From positions 1 through 20,296 of the forward strand of contig DATGKD010000125.1 of NCBI GenBank assembly GCA_035294855.1: DNA of 20,296 bases. The letters run 5' to 3'. The position numbers were made by a program, and so were the translations under genes. The first letter of the stretch is position 1; every line of letters starts with the position of its first letter. Positions 8,070 through 14,013 of the stretch are shown in pieces. The notes beneath the pieces were generated by a model. It was not told where the DNA came from. It saw only the letters and a program-made list of their open reading frames with translations, and did no database searches. The stretch is from DATGKD01 sp035294855. GTDB lineage: Bacteria > Actinomycetota > Acidimicrobiia > Acidimicrobiales > UBA8190.

Positions 8070-9284
8070 GTGCGACCCACTCCCGGCGCGGTGCCTGGCC
8101 CGGCCACGTCTGACCGAGCGTCTCGGTCGCACCACGACGCCGTCGTCGTGGGTGGCGGCGTCATCGGCCTGTCCGCCGCATGGTGCTGTGCAGCTCGCGG
8201 GCTCGACGTCGCGCTCGTCGACCCCGAGCCCGGACGCGGTGCGTCGTGGGCGGCCGCCGGCATGCTGGCACCGGTCAGCGAGGTCCGCTACGGCGAAGAG
8301 CCGCTGCTCGCGCTCAACCTGGCCTCGGCGCGGCGGTGGCCGGCGTTCGCGCAACGACTCGCCGAGGCTGCGGGACAATCGGTCGGTTACCGGCGCTGCG
8401 GCACGCTCGTCGTGGCCGTCGACGACGACGACCGGCGCCATGCCGAGGAGCTCGTCGGCTTCCAGCGCGAGCTGGGGCTCGAGGTGGAGTGGCTCACGGG
8501 CAGGCGCGCCCGGGACCTCGAGCGCGCCGTGGCGCCGGGCGTTCGGGCGGGGATCTGGGTTCCCGGCGACCACCAGGTGCACAACCGCATGGTCCTGGGA
8601 GCGCTGCGCGAGGCAGCCGTCCGGGCGGGAGTCGACGTGATCGGGCGCCGTGCGGTGGCGATCACGATCGACGCCGGTGCGGTGCGCGGCGTCGAGCTCG
8701 ACCGTGGCGAGGCGCTGCACGCCCCGGTCGTCGTGCTGGCGGCGGGATGCTGGTCCGCAGACGTGGCCGGCTTGCCTGCGCAGGCGCTTCCCGCCATCCG
8801 CCCGGTGAAGGGGCAGATCATCAGGCTCGCGCCGACCGAGCGCGCACCCAAGGTGGGGCGCACCGTGCGCGGCATCGTCCAGGGGGCGTCGGTGTACGTC
8901 GTGCCACGCGCCGACGGCTCGGTGGTCGTCGGTGCCACCGTGGAGGAACAGGGGTTCGACAACTCGGTCACCGCGGGCGGGCTCTACGAGCTCTTGCGCG
9001 ACGCCCATCGCGTGGTGCCGGGAATCACCGAGATGTCAGTGACCGAGACGGCGGCGGGCCTGCGGCCCGGCTCCCCGGACAACGCGCCTGTGGTGGGCGC
9101 GGTCGACCCGAAGCGCGCCAGCGGGCTCGTGGTCGCGGCCGGGCACTACCGCAACGGCTTCCTCCTCGCTCCGGTGACCGCGGCCGCTGTCGTCGCTCTC
9201 GTCGTCGGCGACGAGCCGCCACCGGAGGTCGCCCCGTTCGGACCGGAACGCTTCGTCGCCGCGCCCGCGCGGGCCGGAGGTTGA
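8070..9284 (+). CDS. thiO: Glycine oxidase ThiO
   Basis: ThiO is a FAD enzyme that oxidises glycine to iminoglycine (dehydroglycine), the precursor that ThiG joins with ThiS-carried sulfur and deoxyxylulose 5-phosphate to build the thiazole ring. From GTG 8070 the protein has 404 residues. It opens with the D-amino-acid-oxidase type dinucleotide motif VVVGGGVIGLSAAW (about residues 25-38). It continues with RGASWAAAGMLAPVSE, a hallmark FAD-contact region of ThiO, and closes with GHYRNGFLLAP. The frame is open far upstream and neither GTG 8070 nor GTG 8091 has a clear ribosome binding site, so the first 20 or so residues are uncertain; conservation starts near residue 23. It is first in thiO-thiS-thiG and is transcribed away from gltB. 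No thi-box (TPP) riboswitch was recognised upstream. Confidence 0.93.
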   Translation: MRPTPGAVPGPATSDRASRSHHDAVVVGGGVIGLSAAWCCAARGLDVALVDPEPGRGASWAAAGMLAPVSEVRYGEEPLLALNLASARRWPAFAQRLAEAAGQSVGYRRCGTLVVAVDDDDRRHAEELVGFQRELGLEVEWLTGRRARDLERAVAPGVRAGIWVPGDHQVHNRMVLGALREAAVRAGVDVIGRRAVAITIDAGAVRGVELDRGEALHAPVVVLAAGCWSADVAGLPAQALPAIRPVKGQIIRLAPTERAPKVGRTVRGIVQGASVYVVPRADGSVVVGATVEEQGFDNSVTAGGLYELLRDAHRVVPGITEMSVTETAAGLRPGSPDNAPVVGAVDPKRASGLVVAAGHYRNGFLLAPVTAAAVVALVVGDEPPPEVAPFGPERFVAAPARAGG

Positions 9285-9363
9285 AGGCAGCGCTGTTGGT
9301 CGGCCTGGGGAGGCGGCGCACCCGGGGCGCAGCCGGCGCGCGTCGGAGGTCGGGGGCGGTGCC

Positions 9364-9609
9364 ATGCTGGGTCGCATGGGCGATGCCATCGCGCTCGGCG
9401 GTGCCGAGGTCGACATCACCGTGAACGGCCATCCCGAGACGGTGCCTCACGGCACCACCGTCGCGGACCTGGTGCGCGCGTGGTGCCCGTCGCCGGACGG
9501 CGTCGCCGTGGCGTGCAACCGCGCCGTCGTCCCGAAGAGCGAGTGGTCGTCGCGGCCGCTGGCTGCTCGCGACCGGGTCGAGATCGTCACCGCCGCGGCA
9601 GGGGGCTGA
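9364..9609 (+). CDS. thiS: Sulfur carrier protein ThiS
   Basis: This small ubiquitin-like protein ends in Gly-Gly (VTAAAGG), the tail that is adenylated by ThiF and converted to a thiocarboxylate to give sulfur for thiazole formation. It has 81 residues from ATG 9364. Typical ThiS is about 66, so ATG 9376 (MGDAIALGG) or a later start is possible. The ThiS-like body begins at VDITVNGHPETVPHGTTVADL. A GGGGG run at 9352-9356 lies 7 nt before ATG 9364. It follows thiO after 79 nt, and its TGA at 9607-9609 directly abuts the thiG GTG, so the two are probably translationally coupled. The ThiF partner is not in the window. Confidence 0.93.
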   Translation: MLGRMGDAIALGGAEVDITVNGHPETVPHGTTVADLVRAWCPSPDGVAVACNRAVVPKSEWSSRPLAARDRVEIVTAAAGG

Positions 9610-10389
9610 GTGACCCGGGCCCACGAACCACTCGTCGTCGCCGGGTGCGAGGTCTCGTCCCGGCTCGTGATCGGCACGGGCGGACTGCCGAGCCTGGACG
9701 TCCTCGACGCCGTGGTCGAGGCGTCGGGCGCGTCGATCGCCACGGTGGCCGTGCGCCGCGTCGACCCGGCGGCGCGCGGGGGGATCCTCGACGTGCTGGC
9801 CGCCCGGCACGTCGACGTGCTCCCGAACACCGCCGGCTGCTTCACCGCGGACGAGGCGGTCCTCACCGCCAAGCTGGCGCGCGAAGCGTTCGGGACCGAC
9901 TGGGTCAAGCTCGAGGTCATCGGGGACGAGGACACGTTGCTCCCCGACGCGCTCGAGCTGCTCGACGCCGCGGAGCAACTGTGCGACCAGGGATTCGTGG
10001 TGCTCCCGTACACCAACGACGATCCGGTCCTGGCCCGGCGCCTCGAGCAGGCGGGGTGCGCCGCCGTCATGCCGCTCGGCTCCCCGATCGGCAGCGGCCT
10101 CGGCATCCGCAACCCGCACAACATCGCGCTGATGGTCGAGCAGAGCTCGGTACCGGTGATCCTCGACGCCGGCATCGGCACGGCCTCGGACGCCGCCCTC
10201 GCGATGGAGCTCGGCTGCGCCGCGGTCATGGTGGCGAGCGCCATCACCAGGTCGCGCGAACCGGCGCGCATGGCCCGTGCCTTCCGGGCCGCGGTCGAAG
10301 CCGGCTACGACGCCCGGCTGGCGGGACGCATCCCTCGCCGCTATCGGGCGCGTGCCTCGAGCCCCACCGAGGGCCGCCCCGACCTCTGA
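9610..10389 (+). CDS. thiG: Thiazole synthase ThiG
   Basis: ThiG is a TIM-barrel enzyme that condenses 1-deoxy-D-xylulose 5-phosphate, dehydroglycine from ThiO and the ThiS thiocarboxylate into the thiazole phosphate of thiamine. The 259-residue length is normal. Lys100 in WVKLEVIGD is the expected Schiff-base lysine. Glycine-rich phosphate-binding loops are visible in MPLGSPIGSGLGIRNP and in ILDAGIGTASDAALAMELG, followed by AVMVASAIT. The GTG at 9610 immediately follows the thiS stop, and AGGGGG at 9600-9605 serves as ribosome binding site inside the end of thiS. The order thiO-thiS-thiG matches many actinobacteria. Confidence 0.97.
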   Translation: MTRAHEPLVVAGCEVSSRLVIGTGGLPSLDVLDAVVEASGASIATVAVRRVDPAARGGILDVLAARHVDVLPNTAGCFTADEAVLTAKLAREAFGTDWVKLEVIGDEDTLLPDALELLDAAEQLCDQGFVVLPYTNDDPVLARRLEQAGCAAVMPLGSPIGSGLGIRNPHNIALMVEQSSVPVILDAGIGTASDAALAMELGCAAVMVASAITRSREPARMARAFRAAVEAGYDARLAGRIPRRYRARASSPTEGRPDL

Positions 10390-10442
10390 GGCCGGCCCGT
10401 CTCGGATCCCCTCCGATCCCTGTGCCTGCCGGCTCCTCCTGA

Positions 10443-10471
10443 CTGACGCTCGCTCGACCGGTGCCTACGCT
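10443..10471 (+). promoter_or_regulatory. thiD promoter, apparently leaderless
   Basis: CTGACG at 10443-10448, a 17-nt spacer and TACGCT at 10466-10471 form the best sigma-70-type promoter in the window (compare TTGACN and TANNNT). The thiD GTG is 6 nt after the -10, where transcription would be expected to begin, so the mRNA probably starts at or next to the start codon. This would let thiD be expressed independently of thiOSG. Confidence 0.6.
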
Positions 10472-10477
10472 CGAGGA

Positions 10478-11425
10478 GTGGACCCGCCCGTCGCGTTGAC
10501 GATCGCCGGGTCCGACTCGGGTGCAGGGGCCGGGCTCCAGGCCGACCTCAAGACCTTTGCCGCCCTCGGCGTCTTCGGCACGTCGGCCGTCACCGCCGTC
10601 ACCGCCCAGAACACCGCCGAGGTCCGCGGCGTGGTCGCCATCGAGCCGGCCTTCGTCGACGAGCAGATCGACACCGTGCTGGCGGACATGTCCGTGGCGG
10701 CGGTCAAGACGGGCATGTTGGCGTCGTCCGCCACCGTGGCCGCGGTGGGGCGGTGGGCCGCCGCCGGGCGCCTCCCCAACCTGGTGGTGGATCCCGTCCT
10801 CGTGGCGTCGACCGGCCGGGAGCTCCTCGACGACCGAGGCGTGCGGGCCTACCTCGAGCATCTCATCCCGCGCGCCGTCGTCGTCACCCCCAACACCCGC
10901 GAAGCGGCGCTGCTCACCGGCGCCCCCGTCGACGACCTGGCCGGCATGATCGGCGCCGCGCACCGCCTCGCCGAACTCGGTCCCCGCGTCGTCGTCGTCA
11001 CCGGAGGCCACCTCGGGGGGGACGCCGCTCCCGACGTCGTCGTCGCCGACGGCGAAGCCCTCGTGCTCGACGGGGCCCGGATCGACACCGGCAACGACCA
11101 CGGCACCGGGTGCACCCTGGCGGCGGCCACCGCTGCGTATCTGGCCAGAGGCGTGGGCGCCCTCGAGGCGGTCCGGGGCGCGAAGGCGTTCGTCACCGTC
11201 GCGTTACGGGGTTCGGCGCCGTGGCGGCTCGGGCGCGGCCACGGCCCGCTCGACCACTTCGGGTGGGGCTCAGGGGGAGGCGGCTCCTCGAGCGAGGGCC
11301 CGGGGGCGACGAGCGAGCTCGACGCCCCCGCACCCCCGCACGGGCCCACGCGGTGGGCCCACGCCCCCCGGGACGCAGAACCGACTTCCGGTACGACCCC
11401 CCGAACGGGACCCGCAGGTCCCTGA
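10478..11425 (+). CDS. thiD: Hydroxymethylpyrimidine (phosphate) kinase ThiD
   Basis: ThiD phosphorylates hydroxymethylpyrimidine and its monophosphate, supplying the pyrimidine diphosphate that is coupled to the thiazole. It is a ribokinase-fold enzyme: the N-terminal ALTIAGSDSGAGAGLQADLK is the substrate-binding signature, VVVDPVLVASTG and VVTPNTREA follow, and DHGTGCTL carries the catalytic Cys212 and the anion hole. GTG 10478 gives 315 residues and is supported by the leaderless-type promoter directly upstream. The kinase core ends near Trp263. The last 52 residues are a Gly/Ser/Pro/Ala-rich tail not found in typical ~265-residue ThiD proteins, and its DNA contains two hairpins. It lies 88 nt after thiG. 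Confidence 0.94.
   Translation: MDPPVALTIAGSDSGAGAGLQADLKTFAALGVFGTSAVTAVTAQNTAEVRGVVAIEPAFVDEQIDTVLADMSVAAVKTGMLASSATVAAVGRWAAAGRLPNLVVDPVLVASTGRELLDDRGVRAYLEHLIPRAVVVTPNTREAALLTGAPVDDLAGMIGAAHRLAELGPRVVVVTGGHLGGDAAPDVVVADGEALVLDGARIDTGNDHGTGCTLAAATAAYLARGVGALEAVRGAKAFVTVALRGSAPWRLGRGHGPLDHFGWGSGGGGSSSEGPGATSELDAPAPPHGPTRWAHAPRDAEPTSGTTPRTGPAGP
11342..11360 (+). other. Hairpin within the thiD 3' end
   Basis: GGGCCCAC (11342-11349) pairs with GTGGGCCC (11353-11360) around a 3-nt loop, a perfect 8-bp stem. It lies in the part encoding the low-complexity ThiD tail. Together with the stem at the stop codon it may attenuate or end transcription. Confidence 0.45.
11407..11422 (+). terminator. Possible terminator hairpin at the thiD stop codon
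   Basis: GGGACC (11407-11412) and GGTCCC (11417-11422) form a 6-bp stem with a CGCA loop immediately before the TGA at 11423-11425. No T tract follows. The position at the gene end favours a terminator, but the stem is short. Confidence 0.35.
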
Positions 11426-11557
11426 CGTCACTGTAGGGCGACATCAACGGTTCGTCAACGCGTCCAGTAGAAATCCCGTCACTCTGCGAAGTCAGCAACC
11501 CGGGGTCGGTGTCCGGTCGCAAGGGGTCGGGCGAAGTCGCCCCGCGTGGCACATCGG

Positions 11558-11563
11558 TACACT
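11558..11563 (+). promoter_or_regulatory. Possible -10 element upstream of the single-pass membrane protein gene
   Basis: TACACT fits TANNNT and would place transcription start near 11570, leaving about 45 nt of leader before ATG 11615. No clear -35 is present. The rest of 11426-11614 holds a TGACGTCA palindrome at 11423-11430 overlapping the thiD stop and a 5-bp stem at 11529-11542. Nothing else was recognised in this 189-nt gap. Confidence 0.3.
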
Positions 11564-11614
11564 CGCCTCACCGGCCCGAGAAACCACCGTCGGCGTCTCC
11601 CGCCGGCTTTCATC

Positions 11615-12370
11615 ATGTCGATCCCCCAGCCCTCCGGCACTTTCGACTCAGGGGGCGCCGGTCCAGACCGGGCAGGCGGTCCCCAACCGAACGGTCACGG
11701 CACGGTGCCCCCGGGCCTGACGACCGACTCGGGGCGTCCCCCGGGCCCGAGCACCCGTCCGGCCCTCATCGTGGTCGGCGTGACCGCGGCGCTGTTCGTG
11801 GTGGGGGCCGTGGCCGGAGGTCTCGTCAGCGAGGGTGCGGGGCCGGGGCCCACGCGGTCGCCGGTTTCGACTGCCCGTGACGCCGGCCTCACGGCGGCGC
11901 CCGCGCGCCCGCTGCTGGGCGCCATCGAAACCCCCGGCGAGCCTCCCACGGACCTCCTCGCGGCGTTGGCGGTCCCCCGCGGGACGACCTCGGTCTCCGG
12001 ATCGTCGGTCAACCACGGGGTCGAGCTCTACGACCGATCGATGCAACTGACCGTGCCCGCCTCCCAGGCAGCCGCCATCCGCTTCTTCCGGGCCCAGCTC
12101 CCCTTCGACCACTGGCGTGTCGTGAGCGCCGGTCTCGTCGCCGGTGGCCCGGGCTACCGGGTCCTCGCCCAACACCCCGCCAGCGACGGGCAGGAGTGGG
12201 AGGTGGGCGTCACCGTCGCGCCCACCACGTTCCCGGCATCGACCGCACCTTCCCGTGCGGCGGCCGCCGGCGCTCCCCCGGCGCCGGCGACGCCCCCCTC
12301 ACCCTCGGGGTCCGCCGGCGAGACGACGCCCGTGACCCTGCGCCTCTACGTGGTGTCCGATCAGCAGTAA
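11615..12370 (+). CDS. Single-pass membrane protein with an extracytoplasmic domain, function unknown
   Basis: I do not recognise a family. From ATG 11615 the protein has 251 residues. Positions 1-49 are a Pro/Gly-rich, probably disordered and cytoplasmic segment. Positions 50-71 (ALIVVGVTAALFVVGAVAGG) are one clear transmembrane helix. Residues 72-115 form a flexible linker. About 116-203 look like a compact alpha/beta domain (DLLAALAVPRG, YDRSMQLTVPAS, AAIRFFRAQLPFDHWRVV, EWEVGVTVAP). A Pro/Ala-rich insert at 204-236 precedes a final strand, TLRLYVVSD. The frame also has a GTG at 11546. ATG 11615 is preferred because the likely -10 (11558-11563) lies between them, although no ribosome binding site is visible at either. 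It converges with the GT87-like gene, 22 nt between stops. Confidence 0.72.
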   Translation: MSIPQPSGTFDSGGAGPDRAGGPQPNGHGTVPPGLTTDSGRPPGPSTRPALIVVGVTAALFVVGAVAGGLVSEGAGPGPTRSPVSTARDAGLTAAPARPLLGAIETPGEPPTDLLAALAVPRGTTSVSGSSVNHGVELYDRSMQLTVPASQAAAIRFFRAQLPFDHWRVVSAGLVAGGPGYRVLAQHPASDGQEWEVGVTVAPTTFPASTAPSRAAAAGAPPAPATPPSPSGSAGETTPVTLRLYVVSDQQ

Positions 12371-12392
12371 TCAGGTGAGCGAGGAGATGCCC

Positions 12393-13988
12393 TCAGGACG
12401 CTGCGCCTCCTGCCAAGGGCTCGGTCCCGACCGCGGCGGAGACGCGTCGGTGCGGCGCGTCATGTTCGCCGTCTGAGCCGGTCCCACCGTCGTCGCCAGG
12501 GCGGTGGGAACCGCCGTCGCTGTGGCCGTCACTGTGGCCGTCACTGTGGCCGTCGCCGTCGCCGGGTGCTCCGGCTCGGCGGGCCCGGTCGGTGCCGTGC
12601 GCCGCCCGCACGAGGGCGCGAGAGGCGTCGGCGATCCCGAGCGCGTCGGCGAGCTCCTCGCCCTTGAGCAACCACGCCCACACGAAGAAGTCGAGGGGAT
12701 ACAGCAGGTAGCCGACGCGCGTCGCGGGAGCGAGCAGGATGGCCACCAGCATCACCCACCCGATCAGACGTGACAGGGCCGCCGGGGTCCGGGGTCGATG
12801 GCGCACGAGCACGTAGGCCATCGCCGCCAGGCCGACGGCCGCCACGAGGATCGTGAACGCCCGATGGAAGCCGGGGAAGATCGACACCACCACATGACCG
12901 ATGAGGGGGCTGCCCGCGGGTGAGCTCACTCCCGACAACCCCAGCGGGAAGCGCACCACGTTGTCGATGAACGCCGGCAGGTTGGCTGCCGCGGTGGGGA
13001 CGACCGCGGGGATCATGACCCCCGCGATGCCCGCCAGCACCAGGAGCTTGGGACGACGACCGCGCTCGCCATCGCGGTCGCGCGCCGCCAGGAAGGCAAG
13101 TGCCGTCAACGGCCATGCGGTGATCTTCATCGACGACGCCACGCCCAGCGTGATCCCCGCCGCCAGCGGGCGGCGTCGTTGCAGGAGCACGAGCCCGAGG
13201 AGCATGAGCGCGGCGATCGGAAGGTCGTCACCTCCGGTTGCGAGCGGCAGCGCTGCCGTCGGCAGCACCGTCATGCTCTGCAGCGCCAGCACACGCGGGC
13301 CCGTCGGGCCACGGCACAGCGCGAGCGCGGCGATCACCACCAGGATCGTGATCATCGAAAACGCCACGCGGGCGTCGGTGAGGCGGAGGGGCGCGTGCGT
13401 GGTGCGCGGGCCGCCGAACAGGCTCATGAGCGGGAGGTACGGGTTGTAGGCGTCGTACGCCGGCTCCCCGGGGGGCGGCTTCGGGTGGGAATGCGGCGTG
13501 ATGCGCTGGTAGGGGTCGTGGCCGTGGAAGAACGCGTGGGCCGATTGCTCGACCACCGCGACTTCCGGCTGGACGTGGGTGGCTCCCCCGGAATCGGTCC
13601 GCCACAGGACTTCGAGCGACAGCGGCAGGAGGGTCGCGCCCACCAGCACCACCAGGAAGATGAGCGCGCGCGGGCCGGTCCAGTGCCAGCCGGGGCTGCC
13701 CTCGCCGCTGCTCGCGGCGACGGGCTGGGCTCGACCCTCCTGGTCGGTCTGCTGCGCGAGGCGCGCCCGTCGACGGTTGGCGTACCGCACCGCCAGCGCC
13801 GAGGCCAGCGCGCCGAACGCGTACGGCCCGACCGCCAGGCGGCCCCATTGTTGGTACAAGGGGATCGACGACGCCTGCGCCGTGGTGATAGCGAACAGCG
13901 CCGAACCCGCATAGAGGACGGCGTCGCGCTCCTGGGGGTTCCACGACCCCGCCACCCGGGCCATCCGGGCCAGGGGGCTGTTGGCCAT
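12393..13988 (-). CDS. GT87-like (DUF2029-type) polytopic membrane glycosyltransferase
   Basis: This 531-residue protein has many hydrophobic segments (about 107-128, 208-225, 236-252, 257-270, 316-333, 376-396, 408-424) typical of GT-C enzymes that use polyprenyl-phosphate sugars on the outer face of the membrane. The HGHDPYQ motif (155-161) in the first large loop recalls the Asp-containing loop of this fold. RRRPLAAGITLGVASSMKIT (271-290) followed by WP closely resembles the conserved LA-G-x-LG...K-x-x-P region of GT87 mannosyltransferases. Acceptor and donor are unknown. The last ~57 residues are a soluble Asp/His/Gly/Ser-rich tail containing three GHSD units. ATG 13988 is 6 nt from a TACGAT -10, suggesting a leaderless transcript separate from the S9 peptidase gene 25 nt upstream. 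Confidence 0.75.
   Translation of the reverse strand: MANSPLARMARVAGSWNPQERDAVLYAGSALFAITTAQASSIPLYQQWGRLAVGPYAFGALASALAVRYANRRRARLAQQTDQEGRAQPVAASSGEGSPGWHWTGPRALIFLVVLVGATLLPLSLEVLWRTDSGGATHVQPEVAVVEQSAHAFFHGHDPYQRITPHSHPKPPPGEPAYDAYNPYLPLMSLFGGPRTTHAPLRLTDARVAFSMITILVVIAALALCRGPTGPRVLALQSMTVLPTAALPLATGGDDLPIAALMLLGLVLLQRRRPLAAGITLGVASSMKITAWPLTALAFLAARDRDGERGRRPKLLVLAGIAGVMIPAVVPTAAANLPAFIDNVVRFPLGLSGVSSPAGSPLIGHVVVSIFPGFHRAFTILVAAVGLAAMAYVLVRHRPRTPAALSRLIGWVMLVAILLAPATRVGYLLYPLDFFVWAWLLKGEELADALGIADASRALVRAAHGTDRARRAGAPGDGDGHSDGHSDGHSDGGSHRPGDDGGTGSDGEHDAPHRRVSAAVGTEPLAGGAAS
12515..12550. repeat. 12-nt tandem repeat in the GT87-like gene
   Basis: Three consecutive 12-nt units (CGTCGCTGTGGC, then CGTCACTGTGGC twice) occupy 12515-12526, 12527-12538 and 12539-12550. 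A degenerate fourth unit runs to 12562. On the coding strand they specify a repeated Gly-His-Ser-Asp unit. Because each unit is four codons, copy-number change keeps the frame. Confidence 0.85.
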
Positions 13989-13994
13989 GGGTCA

Positions 13995-14000
13995 ATCGTA
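13995..14000 (-). promoter_or_regulatory. -10 element for the GT87-like gene, leaderless spacing
   Basis: On the minus strand TACGAT lies exactly 6 nt before ATG 13988. No convincing -35 was found. It sits in the 25-nt gap after the S9 peptidase stop, so the downstream gene may have its own promoter despite looking like part of an operon. Confidence 0.5.
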
Positions 14001-14013
14001 GGCGGGCAGGTCC

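Noticed and set aside
3708..9284. 1858-codon open frame on the plus strand running antisense through gltB and into thiO
   Set aside because: Only its last ~400 codons are real (thiO). The rest is the high-GC complement of gltB, with Arg/His/Gly/Val-rich, family-less translation.
12515..12562. CRISPR-like repeat array
   Set aside because: The units are 12 nt, contiguous without spacers and in frame within a coding sequence, so this is a minisatellite. The same applies to the 18-nt array at 15623-15676.
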